Positions 31,509 to 41,948 of a stretch of 64,000 nucleotides of DNA are shown one piece after another. Positions within the stretch are counted from its first letter, which is position 1, and each line of letters begins with the position of its first letter. This DNA comes from Bemisia tabaci (Eukaryota > Arthropoda > Insecta > Hemiptera > Aleyrodidae), in the NCBI RefSeq assembly GCF_918797505.1, contig NC_092802.1, forward strand, positions 20,481,883 to 20,545,882. The letters run 5' to 3'. Under the pieces are notes generated by a model. It was not told the origin of the DNA. It ran no database searches and was given only the letters and a program-made list of their open reading frames with translations. The position numbers and the translations under genes were made by a program.

Positions 31509-32062
31509 AATGGACCACTAGACAAGGCACGAATTCAAGCATTCTGATACATGTTTCTTAATCAGAATTTCACGTAGAATACGATTCGCGCAACTAAAAT
31601 TACTGAAACTAACTCCTGACGAAGATATTAACCTTTTTATTTCACATTGGTTACGCGGATTTTGAACTGCCCGCTCACAAGAAACTCAAAGCTCTACGTG
31701 AGTCAAATCGCGCACTAGAACAGTTTCAGCAAGCCTCTCGATCGAGCACTGTTCATTTCCCACCGTGTGTTGTTCAAATTATAAGTAATTTGCTATAGCT
31801 GAGCCAAAGCGTCAAAATTGTGGTTGCCAGATTTTCATATCGCAGAGACTGTCACGATAATATTCAACGCGCGATGTGAATCACGTAGAGCATTGAGTTT
31901 TATAGAGCGGGTGGTTTGAATTCACGCATCAGGAATCATTAAATATCTTCGTAAGGAGTTGATTTCGGTAATTTTTGTTGTGCGCATCGTGTTTTACGTG
32001 AAATTTCGGTTAAAAAACAGGTATCAGAATGCTCAAATTCGTACCTTGTCTAGTGGTCCATT
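31509..32062. mobile_element. Palindromic element AATGGACCACTAGACAAGG, full copy
   Basis: AATGGACCACTAGACAAGG...AGCATTCTGATAC at the left is mirrored by GTATCAGAATGC...CCTTGTCTAGTGGTCCATT at the right. Arms pair through GCCCGCTCACAAGAAACTC. A truncated copy lies at 49,109-49,317 and another at 61,082-61,606. Non-coding. Confidence 0.85.
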
Positions 32063-32439
32063 GTTTTTAAAAAAGATCAGCTTGGAGACTAGTGTAATGT
32101 AAGAGGTAGCGAACATTTCATAAAGGGAGATTATTGTGAGGTTGTTTTAAACTACCGTCCAACGCGAAAACCCCGTATAAATCCATTCCAGATTTTAAAA
32201 AAAATCCTTTTTCAGACGAAGCGCTACGTTACAAGATAACCTGGCCACTCCATGCTCCGTATTTTCATTTTAACTTGCCAACAGTATAACAAAGTCATTC
32301 CGAAATTGCAAAGGATGGATGTTTGCAGCCTTTCGTGCTGTGGAGAATTTTGTCGGAGTAAGATGTGACGCATCTGAAATGGAGTTACGGCGTTTTTGCG
32401 TCGGACGACAGTACAGTCGGATTATTGTCGTGGATAAAT

Positions 32440-33393
32440 TCCAGCATAACTTTTCCGCACACTTTTCCAGCCCATATTGTTTCAACACAACTTTCTCAAA
32501 ATATCATTTACGCACAGTTTTACCGATAACGTTTCCACACACTGCACTATTAGGCAACGCTGTCGCACACGGAAAATACGTGAGTTAAAGGAAATGATGA
32601 GCAAAATAAGAAAAAAATAAATAACTTACGAAAAAGTCACTTCTGCAGGGAAAAGATATACTGTCACTTTCATCTATGGATTCAGGGCTGTGTTCTCCAT
32701 CAACATAATTTTTGGTTAAGGTGATTTGATGGACGCCATATTTTGTGTCAAAACGGCATGCGATACATCGCATCAGTTGGTTCCATTTTTTCAGCTACTC
32801 GTCATTTTTCTCCTATTTTGAAATCGCAATTCTGTTGTCAGGAGTCTAAAGCACTCACTTACCAATTTTAACAAAGAAAATCAACGTTATAAAGGCGTGG
32901 TTTTTTCAAAGAGAAAACATAGCATTCGTTACTGATATCGAAACTGCACTCTAATACGATATTTTCTCTCTGAAAAAACCACGCCTTTAATACGTTGAAT
33001 TTCTTTGATAAAATTGGTAAGTGAGTGCTTTAGTCTCCTGACAACAGAATTGCGATTTCAAAGTTGGAGAAAAATGACGAGAAGCTGAAAAAATGGAACC
33101 AATTGATGCGATATATCGCATGCCGTTCTGACACAAAATATGGCGTCCATCGAATCACCTTAATTGTTGGTTTGTGCGTTCAGATCTAGGGCACTTTTCC
33201 ATGGCAAATACCTCAGCATAATCGGAGTCATGTGTGATGGAGGAGCCATATTTGGTTTCACCTGGTTTTTGTAAGTCGAGAGAGTTGAACATCGAAGTGT
33301 TGCCAAATAGTGCAGTGTGCGTAATAAACGTTATTGGTATAATTGTGCATAAATGAAATTTGGAAAAAAGTTGTGCGGAAACGTTATGCAGCC
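32440..33393. mobile_element. Long inverted repeat, about 0.95 kb
   Basis: The two arms meet near 32,937. Landmarks in inverse order: GGACGCCATATTTTGTGTC, GGTTCCATTTTTTCAGCT, AATTCTGTTGTCAGGAGTCT and AAAGGCGTGGTTTTTTCA. Outer parts (CCAGCATAACTTTTCCGCAC versus GTGCGGAAACGTTATGCAG) are more diverged. Non-coding foldback element. Confidence 0.75.
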
Positions 33394-34080
33394 GCAGAAG
33401 TGCGGCCCCCCAAAAATACAACATGTCCTCCACGCTGGACTGTGTCCGGTAGAGTTTTCTAAAAGCTTTTTCACGTATCTAAGAAAATGCAATTCTTCCA
33501 AACTGAATACTCCCTAAAACTCCACTTTGGAGGTTGCCAAAATGCTCTCATGAGTTTTCATTAGATTTAAGTTGTGGTCTTCCGTACGAAAAGCACCAGG
33601 TGGTGGCGGGGAGACGATGCTTCACTACAGACTAGACTCCTGAATTTATTGCACTATCGTGCTTGTGTTGTAAATTTGAGTTTCAAGAAAGCATTGTAAA
33701 AATTTCAATGTGGAGAAGATGCAACAATGAGATTTTTCTTGAGTCTTAGATTGACATGAATTTGCTTAGTGCAATATCAATTCATTAATTGAGAATGTTA
33801 GGAAGCTTCGTATGAAATGAGCGATGAAAATATGTTACTCGTAGCTTTCTAGCAAACCCCTTCAATGGATCACTAAACACGGTAATATTTACAGTGCCGC
33901 ATGAGATAATTCTCCATTTAGCATGCACGCCATATTCAGAAGAGCTCGAAATTCAACTCAAGAGCAAGACATTGCCATTCGAAAACATAGTATTCTCAAA
34001 ATAATACCTTGGCTTTGTGGTTTTTCACATTTAAACCTGTCCAATCATAAATGTGGTTTACTAATTTAACTTCCGCCGCC
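33394..34080. other. Intergenic DNA, nothing recognised
   Basis: No supported features. Confidence 0.35.
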
Positions 34081-34545
34081 GCGCCGCGCTGACCACACTG
34101 TATTTGGCGCAATGCGTGAAGTATTCATGCAGTCTTGTAGGCGCTATGCGTTTCACGTCGACCGCTGCTGACCGCACTGTGTTTGACACAATGCTTGAAG
34201 TATTCATACGGTAATGTAGGCGCTAATATGGGTTACAAGCCGACCGCCGTGCCGAGGGCTTTTCCTTTTTATCTCAAGTCCTAGTCATCATTGCGCTATG
34301 CTCTGCGCCGTTCCGGGCCAAATTGCGTGTTTAATTTCTCTCTAAACTCGACTACTTAAAGGTGCTGCCTCTTCAATCACCGAAAGACGTCAAAATTAGA
34401 AATTACTATCCTCTCAGGAAATGTGAGATTTTGTCGCCTTTTCGGATTTGTAATTTTTATTCTGAAACCGATTTTTTTTTAAACCTACATATAAAAAAAA
34501 ATTCAAAATTTGCTGCCATGAAGCAACCTCCTGAATCCGGCCCTG
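34080..34545 (+). mobile_element. hAT-like non-autonomous element (CAGGGCCGG end), copy 3
   Basis: Two tandem units (GCGCAATGCGTGAAGTATTC, CTTGTAGGCGCTATGCG) and the end TGAATCCGGCCCTG; compare 17,440-17,976. Confidence 0.62.
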
Positions 34546-36460
34546 TCCCGTGGATGAAACGGCGCGGGATATCGAAGAGGAGGAAGGAAAAATAACTTTA
34601 CAGAAGTAGGTCTTGGAAAAAAACTCATCCTTCGATGTGAAGTTAAGTTGCACAAGCACGACTCCTCGCCTATGACGATGCAAAGTCTGTAATTGTTTCT
34701 TAAATTGTCGAGGAAACTTCAGCACTGAGTGAAAGTTATTTTATACTGTAACACACACTGGGTGCCCTCTGTGACATAATTAGACTTCAGTTTTTATGAG
34801 GTCGGAAGTTTGAACCATTAAATTCATAAAGCTTTACTTGCATTTGAGTTGAATTTGGCAACACTTGTTGTTGCGTATCTGTCACAGGCGATTAGTTAAA
34901 TCAGGCATTTCAACTGGCTGTGTTTCAACTGTCTAGTAAGTAGTCAAATTTTGACGAATTACGGAATTTTGTCAATTTATGGCAAAGAGCTTACGAATTT
35001 CAAAATTTTGGGAAACATAAATCATAAAATTAATGAACTCTTCTTCCTTCTTCCTCTACAACAGCTTTACATGTATTATAATTTTAAAAATATTGTATTT
35101 TGAGACATGTTGAAGATATCAGGACAAAGATTCGTTTGGGAGCTAAAACTCATTCTGAATACTTTTGCATGATGCACGTTTTTACAGAAAATTCATTCTT
35201 TCAGGCGTAATGAATTTTTTTATCTGTAATTAGGAGAAGAAACTGAAATATTTTTGTAAGTTAGAATATTTGACCATTCGCCTAGTCATTTGACAAAATT
35301 CCTGATTTTACTAGTTGCCTTCGACATATTCACCGTGAAAATTAGATGAGTAAACGGCATGCATTGTCATGTTAAATTTATACTCTGTCTAGTGATTCAT
35401 TCTCTGTACAGTCGAGCGGCCATTTTAGAGCTTGCAGGTATATTTCCACCATGACATTTGTTATTCACGAAGGGTCGACCCGCTCTGGTCACGAATAGGT
35501 ACGCAAGAACACCGTCATCGGTCGAACCCTTTCACTTGAGTTCATTGAGCTCCGAACATCAAAATTAAAAAATTACATATCATGTTGTTTTCTTTTTCTT
35601 TGACCTTCTGATTTCATTTAATCTGTACAGCTTACCGCGTAAGGTGCGTTAATGTTAAGTTTCATTTACCTCGTATTTTGTTGAGCTTAAGATGTATTTA
35701 TGAAGTAGCTTTAAATCATGCTACTGGCCTGTAAAGTTGCATTAGTTATAATTTCCCGAAATTGTTTCCACTAGCCGTTAATTTTCACGAAGCTTGTAGG
35801 ACGCCTTGAATTTCAACCCTCACGACGTTATCGCTGTATAGGACTGAATTAGGCACAGTACGCGTTAGGCTAGAGTGCCTAAGCTTGAACTGTTAAAAAA
35901 TTGCGAAGAAACAGAGTTGAGGTAAAAAATATAGATTTCTAGTTCGCGATGCTGGTGACTATTCGTAAGTCTCACGAACACTGATTCGAGGTTCGGAGCC
36001 GAAATTCTGGTAACTATTAATTAGTGACATCGGAAATTTGAAATGAGCTGATTTCGAAGCAGCGCCAAAAGTCGTCGTCAAACTATAAATGAAGTTCTTG
36101 TATCTTGCGATATTTAATCCCATGTAAAATTTCATGAGAAACAAGGTAATGCCAATAGTTCTTTCCGTGGACCAGGGTCCTTCAGGCATACCAAACCGGA
36201 CCTTTTTTTATGCCTTTGATTTTTAACTATTTGAGATGAGGGGGTTGAAGGACATTTCGACAACGATTTTTTGTCCGCACACCTGGTTCTTCTAGAAGTT
36301 TATGTCCAAGCGTTTTTTCGGCAGGGGAGTTCGTGCCGTAGTACCTTAATTTATTTTTCGAGGAAAGCTTCGTACTCTTAAAGGATGCCTATCATTCTTA
36401 AAATGTTGGAGCGCCTTCAATTTCGTTTCATACTGTGCAACACCTCCGTTGTGAAATAGT
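34546..36460. other. Intergenic stretch without recognised features
   Basis: About 1.9 kb of AT-rich DNA; open frames are short and show no domain. Confidence 0.4.
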
Positions 36461-36464
36461 TGCT

Positions 36465-36640
36465 TAAGGCGCCGCGCCGTGGCACGCTGCGGCGCGGCGG
36501 GCGGCGGGCCATCTCTCAACGCGCAATGGCGCCTACAAACCTGAGGGGATACTTCAAACATTGCGCAATGCGTAAAGTATCCCCTTAGGTTTGTAGGCGT
36601 TAGTGCGCGTTTCGCGCCGGTAGCACGCCGCTCCGCTCTG
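36465..36640. repeat. GC-rich inverted repeat related to the hAT-like tandem unit
   Basis: GCCTACAAACCTGAGGGGATACTT pairs (in part) with AAGTATCCCCTTAGGTTTGTAGGC around an ATTGCGCAAT centre; the flanks carry CGCCGCGCCG runs like those at 4,290-4,320. It is an old relative of the units at 17,450-17,680. Confidence 0.6.
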
Positions 36641-37857
36641 TGTTATGGCTCGTAATATTTAAAATCGCGGAGTCGGTGTTTTTCAGTGCATGATTTTGAA
36701 ATTTTTGCACACTCTAAATGGATTTTTCTCATTTAAATTTATGAAAAAAAAAATTGTATTTGAGGAAAATATAAAATGTGTTTTGTAAATATTACGGTGG
36801 TTCTGTGTCAAATTTAATGATTCCCAAAGCACTTAAATGTTTGCTTTTATATTTTGTGCTTTTACTATGCATCAGCGCGGTGTTCGCGCAACCAAACGCC
36901 CGAAATCGGAAGTATTTAACTCTAAAAGATCGATTTACATAGTCATACGGGTTAAAACTAATGAATGCGTGCCTCTTGGTTTTTCTCCCATTTTTATTCA
37001 TTTTTGTATAGTTTATTTCAACACAACTTTTATTTTCTGCGTGGACGTAAACTACTAGACAAAACAGGTGCGCGGACAAAAAATCGTTGCCGGGATGTCC
37101 TGAAACCGATGAGGGTAGTAGATTTACCCATAACAGATGATATCTCTGATAACAATACGTGGTATCAAACTTCTGATTATGCCTTGCAAGATCAAATTTG
37201 TATATTCCGGCATACCTCCGTGTTTTTTTTAAAATTTTGTAGCTTAATTAACAAGATGAGGAGGTTTTTTTAGAAGTAATGATTGAATTCAAGTATTGAA
37301 CATGTGCTTAACGTTATTTGCTGTAAAATATACATTAGGAGTTAAAATTCTCAGTTGTTTCATTTATTACCTCTTTATCCCCCGACCACAGCTGTATTGC
37401 TTAGTGTAAAAATAAGGACTCTGTAAAGGCGAAGGGAAGAAACATGAAAAACACTGAATTGGGGGGGGGGGAGGTTGGGAGAAGCTCCACGGAATACAGA
37501 GCGATGAAAACTAAAATAATAATAGAAACTCGACGAAGTGACAAAAAAAAATGCAAGACCGGGAAATAATTTGAGGGAAAAAATACTGGGGGAGCTAAAA
37601 GCGAAAAATTTTGCCTCTCAAGGAAGGGTCAGCAGAATGAATCTACTAGCTCCAGCTTGGAGCTCCGTGGTTAGCCTGAGCACACGGAAAAATGGTTATC
37701 CTATCAATCAGCAAATATTGTGTTCGTAATTTCACATTTTAACATTTTATATTGTGGTTGAATTAACCACGCCCATCGTTGAAGTAGCACTTACATTTTG
37801 GCTGATAATTTTACCCTGGTTTTCCCCGATCACGGAGAGATTAAAAGAGCTCAACCT
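36641..37857. other. Intergenic DNA, nothing recognised
   Basis: Includes a G9-10 tract near 37,460. No gene supported. Confidence 0.35.
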
Positions 37858-38084
37858 CACTGGAAAAAAAGCACATTGGATCTAGAGTCCAGACTCTTGA
37901 AAACATTGACAAGAAAAAATCCTCTTGATTCAATCAGAGTTAAGCTTAAATCAAAAGGAAATCCGTTCAAATGAAGAGGCTTGGTTCTTGATTTAAGCTT
38001 AAATCTGATTGAATCAAGAGTATGTTTTCTTGTCGATGTTTTTAAGAGTCTGGACTCTAGATCCGATGTGTTTTTTTTCCAGTG
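37858..38084. mobile_element. CACTGG MITE, copy 8, flanked by CT
   Basis: CACTGGAAAAAAAGCACATTG to TTTTTTTTCCAGTG, 227 bp, CT on both sides. It lies outside the BCL11-like gene. Confidence 0.88.
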
Positions 38085-38649
38085 CTCCCTCCCAATGTCA
38101 AACTTATATCACAAGACTTCGATAACCTGTTCACCAATGTGGACGTCAAGGAAACCGTTTCCACCATCAAAAACTTCGCGAGCAATGACTCCAACCATTC
38201 TAATTCAAAAGTCAAAGAAATCCGTCATCTTCTTGAATTTTGAACCAAACACAATAATTTCCAGTACAAAAATGAGTTTTTTAGGTTAGTGGATGGCCTA
38301 CCCATGGGTTTGTCACTCTCACCTCAACTGGCAGATGTAATACCAAATCTACGATGTAATACCCTACCACCTACCAAATAAATTGCGAAAGTGACATGAC
38401 GTGCGCGGGACAAACAGGAAGAAAAATAGGCACCAGGGTTAAAAAAACACCTAGCCTGTGCCCCTCTAAGAGCCCATTAATGCACGCGATTCGTGTCGCC
38501 ACGACGTTTTTTGGAATCGCGCGATCCATATTTTTCTTGCCGCGGCACCTTTTTTCTGCCGCCGCAATACCGTTTTCCTGGAGCGCAAAAGGTCCATAAC
38601 ACGTGCTCAGTTTCAGTTTGTTCCCACGTGTTTTTTGTCTGGATCCGGA

Positions 38650-38942
38650 AAACGAATGAATCCCGTTGTTTTTTACATTTCGACGGTGAAACTACCAAAC
38701 CACGTATCTCGTTTGCGGTGTTTAAAAATCTACGCTCACATTTTATGTTTTTGAAGTAGACCAAATCAATATCATTCCTTGAAATTTTCACGGAATTTTC
38801 TTCGCACAAAGAGGAAAAATCACAGAAATTTTCAAGACTGGATGTTAAGTAGTTTTTCATTTAAAAAATAAAGTATGACAGGAAGTCTGCGACGTCGCAA
38901 ACCGAGATACGTGGTTTGGTAGTTTCACCGTCGATTTATTTT
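38650..38942. mobile_element. Inverted repeat, GACGGTGAAACTACCAAACC arms
   Basis: TCGACGGTGAAACTACCAAA...CGTATCTCG at 38,678-38,714 is mirrored at 38,896-38,935. The middle is unique. A short foldback or a pair of inverted fragments. Confidence 0.55.
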
Positions 38943-39284
38943 CGGTATTTAAAATATAGAGAAAAAAAGACAGTTTGGTGTGCATCCTATCAACGAAACC
39001 CGGTATGCTGAGGGGCGGCGTTTACTACCTTATGTATTAAACTTCGTGATGACCGTGGAAACAAATTTTTTAACTATTTCCGTATGTCAGTGCCTACTTT
39101 TGATGAACTTTTAGTTCAAGTAACTGTAGCCCTACCTGAAAACGAAGATTTGATTGGAGGACTTGCTTTCACCCCTGTTGAAATGTTCAATTCCAAGCGG
39201 CGGTCGCCGCCGCAGGTTGAAACTTCTTGCTGTCGCTTGCATAAACGGCTCCATAGCCTCCCGTGTAGTTTGAAATCGCGCGAT

Positions 39285-39449
39285 CAGTGGCGTGGCGTAG
39301 AGTGCGATGTATCGATTGTTCTGCCATTTAAACCTATGGTAAAGAATCGATTATTAAGGTTTTCGCTGCGAACACCCTAATAATCGATCCTTTTCCATAG
39401 GTTAAAATGGAAGAACAATCGATACATCGCAAAGCACGCCACGCCACTG
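39285..39449. mobile_element. hAT-type MITE, copy 4, 8-bp TSD
   Basis: CAGTGGCGTGGCGTAGAGTG to CACGCCACGCCACTG with a perfect CGCGCGAT duplication on both sides. Confidence 0.9.
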
Positions 39450-39754
39450 CGCGCGATTCGTTGTCGCCCGGGACACGGCGACAACGAATCGCGTGCATAA
39501 ATGGGCTCTGAAAATCGGGCAAATCGTCATTGGCGGACAACACCGAACGGGCAACACGATGATGCAACGCCGAAAACCAGTGACAAGAATGACGCGATCA
39601 CAGCGGGTGCACCCTAAACATGTTTTAATAAGCTTTTTAATATTAGTGTTTCACCATGTAATGTTCGAATTACGGATGCCGTGCATCCAGCATTTTTAGT
39701 GTGGTGACCTGATGATGATCGTGAAAAGATCGAAATAGCTTTCGTTTACGTAGA

Positions 39755-39954
39755 GACATGAAGCGCGACATCGTTTCTCCGATATCAAAAAAACTGGAGG
39801 ATCATTTTAAAGATCTTTTGACGGAAAGGCGCCCAGAGTTTCGAGACAGCGGCACGGACAACGGAAGAATGAACAACTTGGAGATTCACACTTGTGACAT
39901 AATTCAAGCGGTTAAAGAGCTAATTAATGACAAAGCACCGGGTCCTGGTGGAAT
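39755..39954 (+). mobile_element. RTE-like LINE, 5' part of split reverse-transcriptase ORF
   Basis: Encodes KKLEDHFKDLLTERRPEFRD and IIQAVKELINDKAPGPGG, the conserved segment just N-terminal to the reverse-transcriptase core. The reading frame stops at the palindrome inserted at 39,955 and continues at 43,678 with PVELVKYG. No endonuclease domain lies upstream, so the LINE is 5'-truncated. Confidence 0.85.
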
Positions 39955-41912
39955 GAGCCAGTTCGGCTGAATTTTTTTATTACGTATTATGAAAGTCCTT
40001 GGTGAAATGAGTATACAGAATTTTTTTCAGATTTTTTTTGAGCCCTCTGGCCTGAGAAATCTTACTTCAAAAATGCCAAAAATTGAAGGTCTCTGAAACG
40101 CTGTTTGAATCGCGCGGGCTGAGAACTGACGTCACACCTCAGGTGGTGACGACCCTTGGTTTATTCCGAGTTAGTCCGAACAATATGGCTGCTGCCCGGT
40201 TTGTTTATTTAGCGAAAGTTTCTAGCTGTATATTGTGATTTAGTGGTAAAATTTGACGAGAAATTAGTTGAAACATTTGGTTTCTTCCGAAATTAACTCT
40301 TTCTTGATGAAAAAAGGCGTTAAAGTTCGCGAAATTTATTCACCGGGCGTCCGATAAGATTGATAACAGGAAGGATCCAAACAACTCGGAATCTTTTGAT
40401 TTTCTTTACCTTTAAACCATTTCTGACTTCTACAAAGCATCTGAAAATCAGTTTTATCGTATTTTACAATCTGGAGCTAGAGTCTATCGGCTCATTGTGA
40501 TGTGTATTCAGAGTATTCTGAAACAGAAAGTCAGTTGTCATAAGTTCACACCCAGACATTCTTTTCTTGGATCATTCGCTTTTCATTTTCGCCTCAAATC
40601 AAGTGTTTTGTAGTTTCCTTATCTGAAGTATGTGGTTTTGAATTCATACAAGAGTTTGAAGTTCATCTGTTTTAGCATTAAAGCCTATTGAGCCCTCAAA
40701 CTTTACCGATATGATTACAGTTCCAGGTTCCTCTGGTCCGTACCAAGTGATTAGGTACACATCAAAGATGTGTCCTATGGTTCTTCAAATTAACAGTTCA
40801 GAAGTAAATTAGAGACTACAGTAACTTAATCCACTCCTGCCCTTTCCTTCAGTGTTTGTTCGTGTCTGTTCTTTATGCGTTACCACTCTAGTGCATACAC
40901 CGGTAATGTAGGTTAGATAGGTATTATCGCATATTTTCTACTAGCAGTAAGTACCTTCTCTTAAGCGTTCTAATTTAGCAAAGAAATTCCATCAGTTGCA
41001 GAAAATTGTGTGCGTAATGAATAAGTGAATATGAATACCTCCTTTTGGTGACTCAAAGTTTCTCAGATCCGTCTTAAGGAGGTTTCGCATGTAGGTAGGT
41101 GCATGATCAGTTTTGCCAGATGAAATTACTGCTCTAGCAGCTTCAAATTTATACTTTGATCTCTGATTCACTAATAAATGACACTTTATGGTGTCATTTA
41201 TATTTAATCAGTTCAAAGCTAATGCGACAATAAATCATCAAAGGTCCGATTGAGGAAGAAATTTTCCGGTGAGTGCCACGGCTGAATCAACATTCCAACT
41301 AGACTTGCGAAGGTATCAACCCAAACAGACTCATGAGGAAGTGATACCTATATGGAAAGTGATAATTCTATTAAGGCTCTTTCATTTCTTAGATGCGGAG
41401 TGCATTAAAAATTTCATCTCAAGTGCTTTCTCAGATAACTTTCAGAGTTTTTATTTTCATATATAAGAGACAATTATGAGATGATTATCCTACTATTCAT
41501 GGTATTTCTGATTGAGAGTCAACTAGTTCACTTGATGCATTCACTTTCCTTTCAAAGAATGAAATATTAGAGGTGACTCTCAAACACTGCAACCGAGAAG
41601 GGCCTTTTTGCATCCAGTGCCTCAATTACGTATTGACTACGGTGTTCAAAACTTCTACTTTCAGTTTAGATTTTAAATGGAAAACAAGTTGACTTAACGC
41701 TCTACATATTCACAAAATTTTCGGCATGTAGAAGATATAAATATCGCACACATTTCAGAAATTTTGTCGAATAATTTTTCCATTAGGACATCAAGAGAAG
41801 CAATCAGACTAAAACTTAGTGAATCTAGGTAAGTACTTTCTCAGATTAGCCATGCCACTACTTTTCCACGCTTTTTCATTAATCATTATCCACAAAGTTA
41901 AACATACTTAAA

Positions 41913-41948
<36 letters not shown>

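Noticed and set aside
36792..37273. Overlapping frames of 73-102 residues on both strands
   Set aside because: AT-rich, biased to Phe/Tyr/Lys/Asn as expected by chance; no splice or domain evidence.
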